A stretch of 64,000 nt of DNA, taken from positions 1,364,001 to 1,428,000 of the forward strand of contig AP027304.1 of assembly GCA_036322835.1 (NCBI GenBank), written 5' to 3'. Position 1 is the stretch's first letter; every line of letters begins with the position of its first letter. This document shows positions 25,615 to 34,935 of the stretch, in pieces. The DNA comes from Tenuifilaceae bacterium CYCD (GTDB lineage: Bacteria > Bacteroidota > Bacteroidia > Bacteroidales > Tenuifilaceae). A program made the position numbers and the translations under genes. Below the pieces are notes generated by a model that saw only the letters and a program-made list of their open reading frames with translations, had not been told where the DNA came from and searched no databases.

Positions 25615-28600
25615 CTATTCAAGAACTACTTTTTTCGTTATCCAACTATTGTCTTTTCCAAACCGAATTAAGTAAATTCCTTTGGATAGTTTTTCAATAT
25701 TAATAGGATCAAGCATTTCTCCACCCTTTACTTGTTCCAACTTATTATATACAATGCCTCCTGTTGAACTGTAAATAGCAACCCTGTACTCTCCATCTTT
25801 TAAACCGGTAATATGAAGTTTAAACTCTCCTGTTGTTGGATTTGGATATAGTTTTACTTCCCATCCATTTTCAGTATCAATATCATCCCAAAGAGTGACC
25901 TTCACAACAGCGGTGTCCGATGCGGAGCATGTGTATTCGTTTGTTACTACAACCCAGTATGTAAAGATTCCTTCACCCAGCACAGCTCCATCAACTATTA
26001 AGGTTTGCTCTGTGGAGTTGTCGCTCCACAGATAGGATGTAAAGCCAGCCCCGGCATCTAATGTATCCGATGAATTGGTGTAAATTCTAACCGTGTCTGT
26101 TGCAATATCAATTACGGGTGCTGGATTTTCAGTAAGGGTAAGGTTCTCAGACGTTGCTTCGCAACCACCTCCAAATATAGCCTTTACAGAGTATACGCCA
26201 GGTTCAGCTGTGGTGTATTCAAATAGTGTAGCTCCATCAATTGTAGTTCCGTCCTTTGACCACTGGTAACTTTGTCCACCAGAAGGATTTGCCTGTAGTA
26301 CAACACTAACTTCTTGGTTTGAACACCAAGTTTCGGGGCCTTCTGTGGTTGCTGTTACAGCAGGCGTAATTGAACTTATGGTAGTTGCTATGCTTGAGCC
26401 AGAACATCCACCATACATTACCCTAATGCTATAGTTTCCTACAGATGTTGCAGTATATGTTTGAGACGTTTCTCCGGAGATATCTGTTCCATCCAAAATC
26501 CATTGATATTCATCGGCTGTCTCTGTCGATAGATTAACGCTTATTGTAGTTCCCTCACACCAAATTGTTGGATCAGTAGTGATTACTGTTGGCGTTGGAA
26601 GAGCATTTACAGTAATGTCTTTGGATGCTGAATTAGTACAAGAATTTCCATTGATCAGTGTGTATACAATGGTATGAGTTCCTACCCCCGAGGTTGTTGG
26701 ATCAAACTCAGTTACATCAACACCATTTAGGGAGTAGGTACCTCCTTCAGGAAGTCCTCCTGCGAGAGTTATTGGTGATGCGTTAGCGCAAACCGGGGCA
26801 AAGTCCGCAAGGGTAACGTCTGGTAAAGCATTCACCACGATATCCTTTGAGGCTGAGTTCGAACAGCTGTTTGCGTCGGTTATGGTGTATGTAATGGAGT
26901 GGGTTCCTACGCCTGCAACTGTTGGATCAAATTCAGTGATATCAACGCCATTTAGGGAGTATGTTCCTCCCTCTGGAAGTCCTCCGGTTAGCGTTACTGG
27001 CGATGCATTCACGCAAACAGGTGTAAAGTCTGCAAGAGTAACTTCTGTTAAAGCATTTACCACGATATCCTTGGTTGCAGAGTTGGTGCAAGAATTCCCA
27101 TCGGTGTAGGTATAGGTGATAGTATGAGTGCCTATTCCAGCAGAAGCGGGATCGAAAGTTGTGATATCAATTCCATTAAAGGAGTATGTTCCACCGTCAG
27201 GCAGTCCGCCAGTTAGTGTAAGAGGTGAAGCGTTCACGCAGGTTGGAGCAAAATCGGCAAGGGTAACATCTGTTAAAGCATTCACCACGATATCCTTGGT
27301 TGCAGAGTTGGTGCAAGAATTCCCATCGGTGTAGGTATAGGTGATAGTATGAGTGCCTACTCCAGCAGAAGCGGGATCGAACGTAGTGATATCAATGCCA
27401 TTCAAGGAGTATGTTCCACCGTCAGGCAGTCCGCCAGTTAGGGTAAGGGGTGATGCGTTCACGCAAACGGGAGCAAAATCGGCAAGGGTAACATCTGTTA
27501 GTGCATTCACCACGATATCCTTTGATGCAGAGTTGGTGCAAGAATTCTCATCGGTGTAGGTATAGGTGATAGTATGAGCGCCTACTCCAGCAGAAGCAGG
27601 ATCGAACGTAGTGATATCAATGCCATTCAAGGAGTATGTTCCACCGTCGGGAAGTCCGCCAGTTAGGGTAAGGGGTGATGCGTTCACGCAAACGGGAGCA
27701 AAATCGGCAAGGGTAACATCTGTTAGTGCATTCACCACGATATCCTTTGATGCAGAGTTGGTGCAAGAATTCCCATCGGTGTAGGTATAGGTGATAGTAT
27801 GAGTGCCAACTCCAGCAGAAGCAGGATCGAACGTAGTGATATCAATGCCATTCAAGGAGTATGTTCCACCGGCAGGTAGTCCACCAGTTAGCGTAAGGGG
27901 TGAAGCGTTCACGCAGATTGGAGCAAAATCGGCAAGGGTAACATCTGTTAGAGCATTCACCACGATATCCTTGGTTGCAGAGTTGGTGCAAGAATTCCCA
28001 TCGGTGTAGGTATAGGTGATAGTATGAGTGCCAACTCCAGCAGAAGCGGGATCGAACGTTGTGATGTCAATGCCATTCAAGGAGTATATTCCACCATCGG
28101 GCAGTCCGCCAGTTAGTGTGAGAGGTGAGGCATTTACGCAAATAGGAGCAAAGTCTGCAAGGGTAACGTCTGTTAGAGCATTCACCACGATATCCTTTGA
28201 TGCCGAATTTGTACAAGTCTTATCATCGGTATAGGTATAGGTTATGGTTTGTAAGCCTGCTCCAGCGGCTGCAGGATCGAAGGTTGTTCCGGTTACTCCT
28301 GCACCCGAGTATGTTCCACCAGTAGGTATACCACCATCAAGGGTTATTGGTGAAGCATTAACACATATGGGCGATAAATCTGATAATGAAACGGTAGGCA
28401 AGGGGTTCACAATGATTTCTACATCGTCACTTATTGCCCAGCACCCATTTTTTATCACAAATACTGAATATAGTCCGGATTGAGTTGCTGTGTATGCATT
28501 TAATAGAGCACCTGAAATATTCAATCCATTTCTGATCCATTGATAAGAAGACCCGTCTGCAGGGGTTGCTTCAAACAGGGTGCTAATAGCATCTCCTTGA

Positions 28601-31600
28601 CAATATGCTATAGGATCTGTTGTGCTAACAGATGCAACGGGCACTGGATTAACAGTGACATCTATTTGGTCGGTATTAATACAACCATTAGCATCAGTTC
28701 CGGTTACTGTGTATGTTTGTGTTGAGGAAGGATAAAACTCTACTCCATCATCAACCCCCTGATCCCAGGTGTAAGATGTTGCTCCGCTACCTGTTAACGT
28801 TAGTGGATCACCTTCGCATATTACCGTTTGTGTTGCGTTTGCCACAACGGTTGGTAGAGCATTAACTATAATATTTTTGGATGCTGAGTTTGTACACCCA
28901 TTACCATCAGTATAGGTGTATGTGATGGAGTGCGTACCAACTCCAGCGGTTGATGGGTCGAAAGTTGTGACGTTAACGCTGTTAAAAGAGTAAGTTCCAT
29001 CTACAGGCAATCCTCCCGTTAATGTAATTGGAGAGGCGTCTACACAGATTGGTGAGAAGTCGACCAACGTAACCACGGGTAAATCATTTACTACAATGTT
29101 TTTGGATGCTGAGTTTGTGCATCCATTACCATCGGTGTAAGTGTATGTGATGGTGTGTGTGCCAACTCCAGCAGTTGATGGGTCGAAAGTGGTGATGTCA
29201 ATACTGTTTAAGGAGTAAGTTCCATCTACAGGCGATCCTCCAGTTAATGTAATTGGAGATGCGTCTACACAGATAGGCGCAAAGCTGCCCAGCGTAACCA
29301 CCGGTAAATCGTTTACTTTGATGCTTTTAGAAGCAGAGTTTATACAGCCATTCGAATTGGTAAAGGTATATGTAATGGTGTGAGAACCAACCCCTGCATC
29401 GGCAGGATCAAAAGTTGCGATATCAACACCACCAAGAGAATAGGTTCCGTCAGCGGGCGATCCCCCGCTTAAGGTTATTGGGGATGCATTTACACAAATG
29501 TCTGAGAAATTCGACAATGTAACAGTTGGTAACGGATTGACGGTTGTAGTAATTATATCGGTTGTTGCAGAGCATCCATAGGATGAGGTAACAATTGCAT
29601 AAACTTCATCACCACTAGCAAGCCCAGTTGTATTGTATGTTGCATCGGTTGACGGGCCTTGAATTGACCCTCCGTTAAGGAAAAATTCATAGGTGCTACC
29701 TCCTGTTGCAGTAAAAATTATATTATCGCCAATGCATATAGCATTGTCAGTTTCAGAACTAGATATCCCTACTGTTGGCGATGGATTTTCGTTGGTCAAA
29801 ACTACTTGGTGCGATTTTGTACAGCTGTTGGCATCGGTAACAGTAACATTATAAGTTCCAACCCCAAGATTTATCTGATCTTTATCTGTAGCATTAACGA
29901 TATCTGGTCCAGTCCAGAAGTATGTCTTAGTGCCCGTTCCTCCGCTAACAGTTAAACCTATACTTCCATCTTTGGATTCAGGACAAGTTGGATTATTTGA
30001 TAAATGGCTGATTGCGATTTCTGTGGGTTGTGTTAATATTGTTGACTGGGTTTTGTAACAGCCCTTACTATCCGTAACCTTTAACCAATAATTTCCTGTT
30101 TTTAGGTTGCTAATTGTTGTGGATGTAAGCGTATTTGACCATAAGTAAGAATAGCCTGGCGTACCTCCTGCTAACCCTGAAACAGAAAGCGAACCATTAG
30201 AACTGCCGTAACAGCTTGGTTCAACAGCGCTAAACCCAAACGTAATATCATCGGGTTGTGAAACGGTTCCTGGAATAATAGTTGAGCATCCTTTGGAATC
30301 CGTTATTGTAACGTGATAGGTTCCCGCAGATAAATTATTAACATCCTGTGTGGTTTTAACTGGTGATGTATCCCAGGAATAAGTGTAAGGGGTAGTACCT
30401 CCTGATGGAGCTAAATCCAACATTCCATTTGTTCCTCCATAGCAAGTTGTTGGGGTGCTTGAAATGCTTCCATCTAGAACTGCGGAGGGTTGAGTTAGTG
30501 TGACAGAAATATTTGCTGTTAAATCATCGCTGGGATCTCCAATTAAAACATTATCATCGGTTAAAACAGCGGTATAAGTTCCTGCTGATTTTCCACTTAT
30601 TGTGAAATCAACCTCAGATGTGTTCCAAAGTATTGTTACAGGTCCCGTGTTTTCGGCATAGGATACGGTTGCAGATCCAGTTGCATCGCCTCTGCAGTTA
30701 ATGTTTGTTCTTGCTGAAATCCATGCGTGGAATTGCCTCTCGTCAAGAACAGTAAACGTGCTGGAGTCAACACAAGAGGTGTTGTCAGTAACAACAAGTG
30801 TATAGTCTCCACCTGTATTTAATCCGGTGATATCTTCTGTAGTTTCTACTTCAATGTTGTTTAATTTCCATGAATAGTTAGAGTATGTTCCCGAACCACC
30901 TGAAATCGTTGCATCAACGGCACCATTGCTTCCTGCTCCAGAAATGTTGGTTATTGCTCCAGTAATGCTTATTTCTGTAGGCTGGGTTATTGTAATGTCT
31001 TTAGTAGTAGAACAACTATTTTTATCGGTCACCTCAACCGTATAAGTTCCTTTGGCAAGACCTGTTTGATCTTCGGAATCAATATCGTGTCCACAACCGT
31101 TGCTTGTTGTCCAGAAATAAGTATATGGGGATGATCCTCCGCTAACCGAAATATTAATTGCCCCATCCATTAATCCATAGCACGATACATTTGTTGATGT
31201 ATTTCCAATAGATAAAGCAGACGATTGTGTTACTGTATAGGTAAGGGTTACTGCATTTAGATCACCATCGGTAACTGTAACATCATATTTTCCTGCATCC
31301 AGATTTGTTATTGCCGAATCCGTGGGAGTAATTGGAACATCGTTTCTCTCCCACGCGTAAGTGTAGGGAGGGGTTCCAAAGTACGGAGTAACCGTTAACG
31401 CTCCATCGGTTCCGCCATTACAGGAGACATTTTTTTTGTAGGTAAAGGCTGCGGTGTATTCATTATGATACTTGGCAAAGAAAAGATCTTTATATGTTGT
31501 TGAGGGGGAACTAGAGTTCGTAAGAGTGTTTGTTCCAACTGTAAGCGATGCAGATTTAAAGAATCCTCCCATGTAAACATTGTAATCTTCGTCAAGGGCT

Positions 31601-32886
31601 ACTCCTTGTCCACGGTCATTGCCATTTCCTGAAGCACTTTTGGCCAGTACAGCATTTGATTCCACGTCAAATACAAAAAAAGCGGCATCGGTTCCTCCTC
31701 CTGAGGTTATTGAACTCAAGTTAAAGTTTAAGGTATTTGCGAAGTAACCTGTTGCAACCAATACATTATTTAAGATATTTAGACCGTAACCAGCATCATC
31801 GCCTGCGCTACCAACGGTTTTTTTCCATAGCAAACGCCCTTCAAGGTTGTACTTGGCGAGAAAAATATCGTTCGACCCCACCGTTGTAAAGTTGCTTGAT
31901 TTCGATGTGCTTGTGCTATCGATGGTGCCTGTTCCTTGTATATAGCCAATTAAATAGGTAAAGTCATCGTAAATCGCAATACTATTAAGTTGATCATCTA
32001 ATGTACTGCCGCCTTTTCTAACCCACTCTGAGGATCCATCCGTTGAACTTGCCTTGAAAAATATAATATCTCCACTTCCAGATGATGTGTAGTCTGAACC
32101 GTCAATAGTTACAGTGCCAAACAGCGCGCCTCCAACATACAAATCATTATCGCCATTGCAAACAATCGCCCGTAGTATATTGCTATTGTTGTTTGTTGCT
32201 ATTTGTTTCGACCAAATTCTAGTTCCTGATGATGTGTAGCTTGCTATAAATAAATCGGCATTGGCATCGGCATTGGTGTATGTGTCTCCTGTTGTTCCAT
32301 CGCCAACTGTAAAAGAGCTACTTTTTGCAAATCCAGCAATGTATAAGTTACCATCGGTGCCTAACGTAATGCCGGTGACTCTTTCGTTATCGGTACCATA
32401 GGCTATATTTTTTACCCATTGAACAGTTCCGGACGAGTTATATTTGAGGATGAACCCGTCAAAACCTCCATTTGATGTTAGTGTGAATCCATCTCCAAAA
32501 TCACACGAAGATTTAAATCTTCCTGCTAAATATATATTTTCATCATTGTCAATTACAATTGCTTCTGGCAAATCACCTCCAATGCCCCCAATTGTTTTTA
32601 CCCATACAACTTCCCCGTCAGAGTTGAATTTTACGGTAAAAATATCGGGTTGGTCAGCAGGAGATCCTGAATATATATCGTATTCAACACCGTTTAAAAT
32701 AAAGTTTGAAAGAAATAAGCCTGTAACATATACGTTTCCCGTGCTGGAAATTTTTACGTCATATATATCAAGTTCATTTGATTGATTTGGATTGGGCGAT
32801 TGTGAAAAATGTTTAGCCCATTGCCAATTTTGTCCATAGGTAATCTGAGACATTACCATCAGGACAATTACTGCTAACTTTTTCAT
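25615..32886 (-). CDS. Giant T9SS-secreted repeat protein (SBBP-, SprB- and Ig-like repeats)
   Basis: A 2,423-residue protein with a signal peptide (KKLAVIVLMVMSQITYGQ). Residues about 20-460 are SBBP-type beta-propeller repeats (e.g. NVYVTGLF, NIYLAGRF, NLYIAGFA). About 480-1,000 are SprB-like repeats of the form SCNGGTDGALTVTPYFGTPP. About 1,060-2,140 hold eleven 75-residue beta-sandwich-like units (pattern ICVNASPLTLTGGLP then TITYTYTDGNSCTNSASKDI) mixed with PKD/Ig-like modules. The C-terminus is a T9SS type A sorting domain (LYPNPTTGEFKLHI, then KGIYLIRFGKDNSWITKKVV). It is a surface adhesin-like protein exported by the type IX system. Central repeats are near-identical at DNA level, so array length may vary between strains. 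Confidence 0.9.
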   Translation of the reverse strand: MKKLAVIVLMVMSQITYGQNWQWAKHFSQSPNPNQSNELDIYDVKISSTGNVYVTGLFLSNFILNGVEYDIYSGSPADQPDIFTVKFNSDGEVVWVKTIGGIGGDLPEAIVIDNDENIYLAGRFKSSCDFGDGFTLTSNGGFDGFILKYNSSGTVQWVKNIAYGTDNERVTGITLGTDGNLYIAGFAKSSSFTVGDGTTGDTYTNADANADLFIASYTSSGTRIWSKQIATNNNSNILRAIVCNGDNDLYVGGALFGTVTIDGSDYTSSGSGDIIFFKASSTDGSSEWVRKGGSTLDDQLNSIAIYDDFTYLIGYIQGTGTIDSTSTSKSSNFTTVGSNDIFLAKYNLEGRLLWKKTVGSAGDDAGYGLNILNNVLVATGYFANTLNFNLSSITSGGGTDAAFFVFDVESNAVLAKSASGNGNDRGQGVALDEDYNVYMGGFFKSASLTVGTNTLTNSSSPSTTYKDLFFAKYHNEYTAAFTYKKNVSCNGGTDGALTVTPYFGTPPYTYAWERNDVPITPTDSAITNLDAGKYDVTVTDGDLNAVTLTYTVTQSSALSIGNTSTNVSCYGLMDGAINISVSGGSSPYTYFWTTSNGCGHDIDSEDQTGLAKGTYTVEVTDKNSCSTTKDITITQPTEISITGAITNISGAGSNGAVDATISGGSGTYSNYSWKLNNIEVETTEDITGLNTGGDYTLVVTDNTSCVDSSTFTVLDERQFHAWISARTNINCRGDATGSATVSYAENTGPVTILWNTSEVDFTISGKSAGTYTAVLTDDNVLIGDPSDDLTANISVTLTQPSAVLDGSISSTPTTCYGGTNGMLDLAPSGGTTPYTYSWDTSPVKTTQDVNNLSAGTYHVTITDSKGCSTIIPGTVSQPDDITFGFSAVEPSCYGSSNGSLSVSGLAGGTPGYSYLWSNTLTSTTISNLKTGNYWLKVTDSKGCYKTQSTILTQPTEIAISHLSNNPTCPESKDGSIGLTVSGGTGTKTYFWTGPDIVNATDKDQINLGVGTYNVTVTDANSCTKSHQVVLTNENPSPTVGISSSETDNAICIGDNIIFTATGGSTYEFFLNGGSIQGPSTDATYNTTGLASGDEVYAIVTSSYGCSATTDIITTTVNPLPTVTLSNFSDICVNASPITLSGGSPADGTYSLGGVDIATFDPADAGVGSHTITYTFTNSNGCINSASKSIKVNDLPVVTLGSFAPICVDASPITLTGGSPVDGTYSLNSIDITTFDPSTAGVGTHTITYTYTDGNGCTNSASKNIVVNDLPVVTLVDFSPICVDASPITLTGGLPVDGTYSFNSVNVTTFDPSTAGVGTHSITYTYTDGNGCTNSASKNIIVNALPTVVANATQTVICEGDPLTLTGSGATSYTWDQGVDDGVEFYPSSTQTYTVTGTDANGCINTDQIDVTVNPVPVASVSTTDPIAYCQGDAISTLFEATPADGSSYQWIRNGLNISGALLNAYTATQSGLYSVFVIKNGCWAISDDVEIIVNPLPTVSLSDLSPICVNASPITLDGGIPTGGTYSGAGVTGTTFDPAAAGAGLQTITYTYTDDKTCTNSASKDIVVNALTDVTLADFAPICVNASPLTLTGGLPDGGIYSLNGIDITTFDPASAGVGTHTITYTYTDGNSCTNSATKDIVVNALTDVTLADFAPICVNASPLTLTGGLPAGGTYSLNGIDITTFDPASAGVGTHTITYTYTDGNSCTNSASKDIVVNALTDVTLADFAPVCVNASPLTLTGGLPDGGTYSLNGIDITTFDPASAGVGAHTITYTYTDENSCTNSASKDIVVNALTDVTLADFAPVCVNASPLTLTGGLPDGGTYSLNGIDITTFDPASAGVGTHTITYTYTDGNSCTNSATKDIVVNALTDVTLADFAPTCVNASPLTLTGGLPDGGTYSFNGIDITTFDPASAGIGTHTITYTYTDGNSCTNSATKDIVVNALTEVTLADFTPVCVNASPVTLTGGLPEGGTYSLNGVDITEFDPTVAGVGTHSITYTITDANSCSNSASKDIVVNALPDVTLADFAPVCANASPITLAGGLPEGGTYSLNGVDVTEFDPTTSGVGTHTIVYTLINGNSCTNSASKDITVNALPTPTVITTDPTIWCEGTTISVNLSTETADEYQWILDGTDISGETSQTYTATSVGNYSIRVMYGGCSGSSIATTISSITPAVTATTEGPETWCSNQEVSVVLQANPSGGQSYQWSKDGTTIDGATLFEYTTAEPGVYSVKAIFGGGCEATSENLTLTENPAPVIDIATDTVRIYTNSSDTLDAGAGFTSYLWSDNSTEQTLIVDGAVLGEGIFTYWVVVTNEYTCSASDTAVVKVTLWDDIDTENGWEVKLYPNPTTGEFKLHITGLKDGEYRVAIYSSTGGIVYNKLEQVKGGEMLDPINIEKLSKGIYLIRFGKDNSWITKKVVLE
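26587..29540 (-). repeat. 225-bp tandem repeat array inside the giant T9SS protein
   Basis: Units of 225 bp (75 codons) encode Ig-like modules. Five consecutive units between about 27,040 and 28,200 differ by only a few bases, seen as the recurring CACGATATCC and AGTTGGTGCA landmarks at exact 225-bp steps. The flanking units are more diverged, and two non-homologous PKD-like modules interrupt the outer part. Near-identity points to recent expansion or gene conversion. Confidence 0.85.
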
Positions 32887-33089
32887 ATGTAAAATTTTTA
32901 TTTATATTACAATTATTGAGCCATTTACCCTAAAGAAATGATTGTGAAAATTCTATGCAATTTTAAATTCTGAAAGAGTTCAAAAATACGACCATTTTCG
33001 TACAGTTTTTATTAGATACGTATTTTTATGTTTAAAGATAGATTATTAATAGTAATTTTATACCCAATAATATGCTTTTAATCAAAATT

Positions 33090-33977
33090 ATGTTTGAAAT
33101 AGTACATATTGGGTATCCAAAAACTGCATCTACATGGTTGCAGAATGAATACTTTCCAAAAGTAAAAAATTTTCATTTTATATCTTGGCCAACTGTTAAC
33201 AATTCATTATTATTTACTGATTGTTTTCTCTTTGATTCACAACGAGTACGGGATAATTTTGTTACCTCGGGAAAAAGTCTTCTTTTAAGTTCTGAACATC
33301 TTTCTACAGCCATTAATTTTGGATGGCATTATGGAGTTTATTCGTTCGCTAATGCTTATAAAATTAAGGCTATATACCCTAATGCCAAAATTGTTATCTT
33401 TGTTAGAAGACAACAATCTTTAATCTGTTCTGCTTATTTACAGTATATTAAGAATGGAGGTACATTTGGTTTTAGGAAATGGTTATATTCTGGGAAAGTT
33501 TTTTCTTTCGAACATTTGATTTTTAGTCGGTTGATTCAATTATACGATTCGTTGTTCGGAGAAGATAACGTTAAAGTGTATTTATTCGAAGAATTCAAAA
33601 AAAATCCATTATTGTTTTTATCCCGTTTTAACGAAGATCTTGGATTTGATATTGATTTAGATGAGGTATCTCTTGAACCAGTAAATAGAGCTTTGCGTAA
33701 AAGAGTTGCTATCATTCAAAAATTTATGAATTTGTTTTATAGAGAACCATTAGGAATGAAGCATTATTTAATTCATTTGCCAGGTATGGGCATAATTGCT
33801 AGACAAACAATGAAGAGATTAAATAGGTTCTCTGTTTTTGGTGAATTTTTGTCCGATGAAAATCTGTTAGATCCAAAGGACATTGATTATATTAAAACTT
33901 TTTATGCGAATTCGAACAAAGAATTATCTCAGCGAATTGGTGTTGATCTTAAAGAATATAAATATTTTATAGAATAA
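33090..33977 (+). CDS. Sulfotransferase-like protein, copy 1
   Basis: A 295-residue protein from ATG 33090 (an ATG at 33072 would add 6 residues). The PAPS 5'-phosphosulfate loop is seen as VHIGYPKTASTWLQNEYFPK near the N-terminus, and the 3'-phosphate site as AKIVIFVRRQQSLICSAYLQ (about 100-120). KVYLFEEFKKNP matches the typical later strand. It transfers sulfate from PAPS, probably to a carbohydrate. The next gene is a paralogue overlapping by one base, and there is no signal peptide or membrane segment, so it acts in the cytoplasm. Substrate unknown. Confidence 0.8.
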   Translation: MFEIVHIGYPKTASTWLQNEYFPKVKNFHFISWPTVNNSLLFTDCFLFDSQRVRDNFVTSGKSLLLSSEHLSTAINFGWHYGVYSFANAYKIKAIYPNAKIVIFVRRQQSLICSAYLQYIKNGGTFGFRKWLYSGKVFSFEHLIFSRLIQLYDSLFGEDNVKVYLFEEFKKNPLLFLSRFNEDLGFDIDLDEVSLEPVNRALRKRVAIIQKFMNLFYREPLGMKHYLIHLPGMGIIARQTMKRLNRFSVFGEFLSDENLLDPKDIDYIKTFYANSNKELSQRIGVDLKEYKYFIE

Positions 33978-34894
33978 TGGACAATCCCATAATACATATT
34001 GGATATCCTAGAACTGCAACTACTTGGTTTCAAAAAGTTTTTTATCCAAAACTAAAAAATATATATTTTATTGATAGAAATACTTTAAGTGATCATCTTA
34101 TTTTTAAAGATGCTCTTAGGTTTAATCCTTTTGAAACTAAAAAATATTTTATTGAGCAATCATTGGGCAAAAGAATCTTTATTTGTGAGGAACTGTTATT
34201 AGGAGGATTGGATATTGGCTATGGCTCTGGTGAGTTTATTTTGCAAACTGCAAATAAAGTTAAGAGCGTAATTGGTGATGCAGAAATAGTTGTTTTTATT
34301 CGCAATCAACACGATGTGCTTGAGTCTGCTTATAGTCAATACATTAAATCTGGCGGAACCTATTCCGTTGAAAAATATTTAGGTTTAGGAGAGAGATTTA
34401 ACAGAAGATTTCAGAATTATCATTTGTTCAATCCTATTCTTTTTGATTATACCAATATCATAAATTTATACGTTAACCTTTATGGAAAAGAGAATGTTTA
34501 TGTTTTTTTATATGAAGATTTTTGTTCAAATCCCAATCACTTTATTGATAATTATTGTTTGAAATTTAATATCCCAAAGTCAGAATCATTTGATGTGGAA
34601 AAAAGAAAAAATATCAGATTAACAAGCACATCGGTGTTTGTTTTACGCTTTTTGAATCATTTTACACAGCGCAACACTCCTTTTAAAAATTATTTTACTA
34701 AATGTCCATCCTTATACCCCTATTTAATATTATTAAGTAACAGGGTGGATAAGTTGAAGTTTGCACAGAGAAAGCCATTCAGATTTAAGGATGATATTCA
34801 TGTTTGGATTGAAGATTACTATAAAGATAAAAATCGACTCCTTGCAGAATACTTAGATATCAAGAAACTTAAAGAGTATAAATACCCGCTATAA
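33977..34894 (+). CDS. Sulfotransferase-like protein, copy 2
   Basis: A 305-residue paralogue of the preceding protein with the same landmarks: IHIGYPRTATTWFQKVFYPK for the 5'-phosphosulfate loop, AEIVVFIRNQHDVLESAYSQ for the 3'-phosphate site, and VYVFLYEDFCSNP. Its ATG shares one base with the stop of copy 1, so they are translated as a pair. Two divergent paralogues suggest different acceptor positions on one glycan. The stop is 42 bp before the convergent polA stop, with no clear terminator between them. Confidence 0.8.
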   Translation: MDNPIIHIGYPRTATTWFQKVFYPKLKNIYFIDRNTLSDHLIFKDALRFNPFETKKYFIEQSLGKRIFICEELLLGGLDIGYGSGEFILQTANKVKSVIGDAEIVVFIRNQHDVLESAYSQYIKSGGTYSVEKYLGLGERFNRRFQNYHLFNPILFDYTNIINLYVNLYGKENVYVFLYEDFCSNPNHFIDNYCLKFNIPKSESFDVEKRKNIRLTSTSVFVLRFLNHFTQRNTPFKNYFTKCPSLYPYLILLSNRVDKLKFAQRKPFRFKDDIHVWIEDYYKDKNRLLAEYLDIKKLKEYKYPL

Positions 34895-34935
34895 ATTATT
34901 CATATCAACGCCTTTTTATAAGATTAACACTCGTA

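Noticed and set aside
26882-28483. Plus-strand open frames of about 68 codons spaced every 225 bp opposite the giant gene
   Set aside because: They are antisense reflections of the 225-bp coding repeats and have no promoter or start context; no evidence of separate genes.
26587-29540. CRISPR array suspicion because of regular repeats
   Set aside because: The unit is 225 bp, in frame, and encodes protein with no short repeat-spacer pattern or cas genes.
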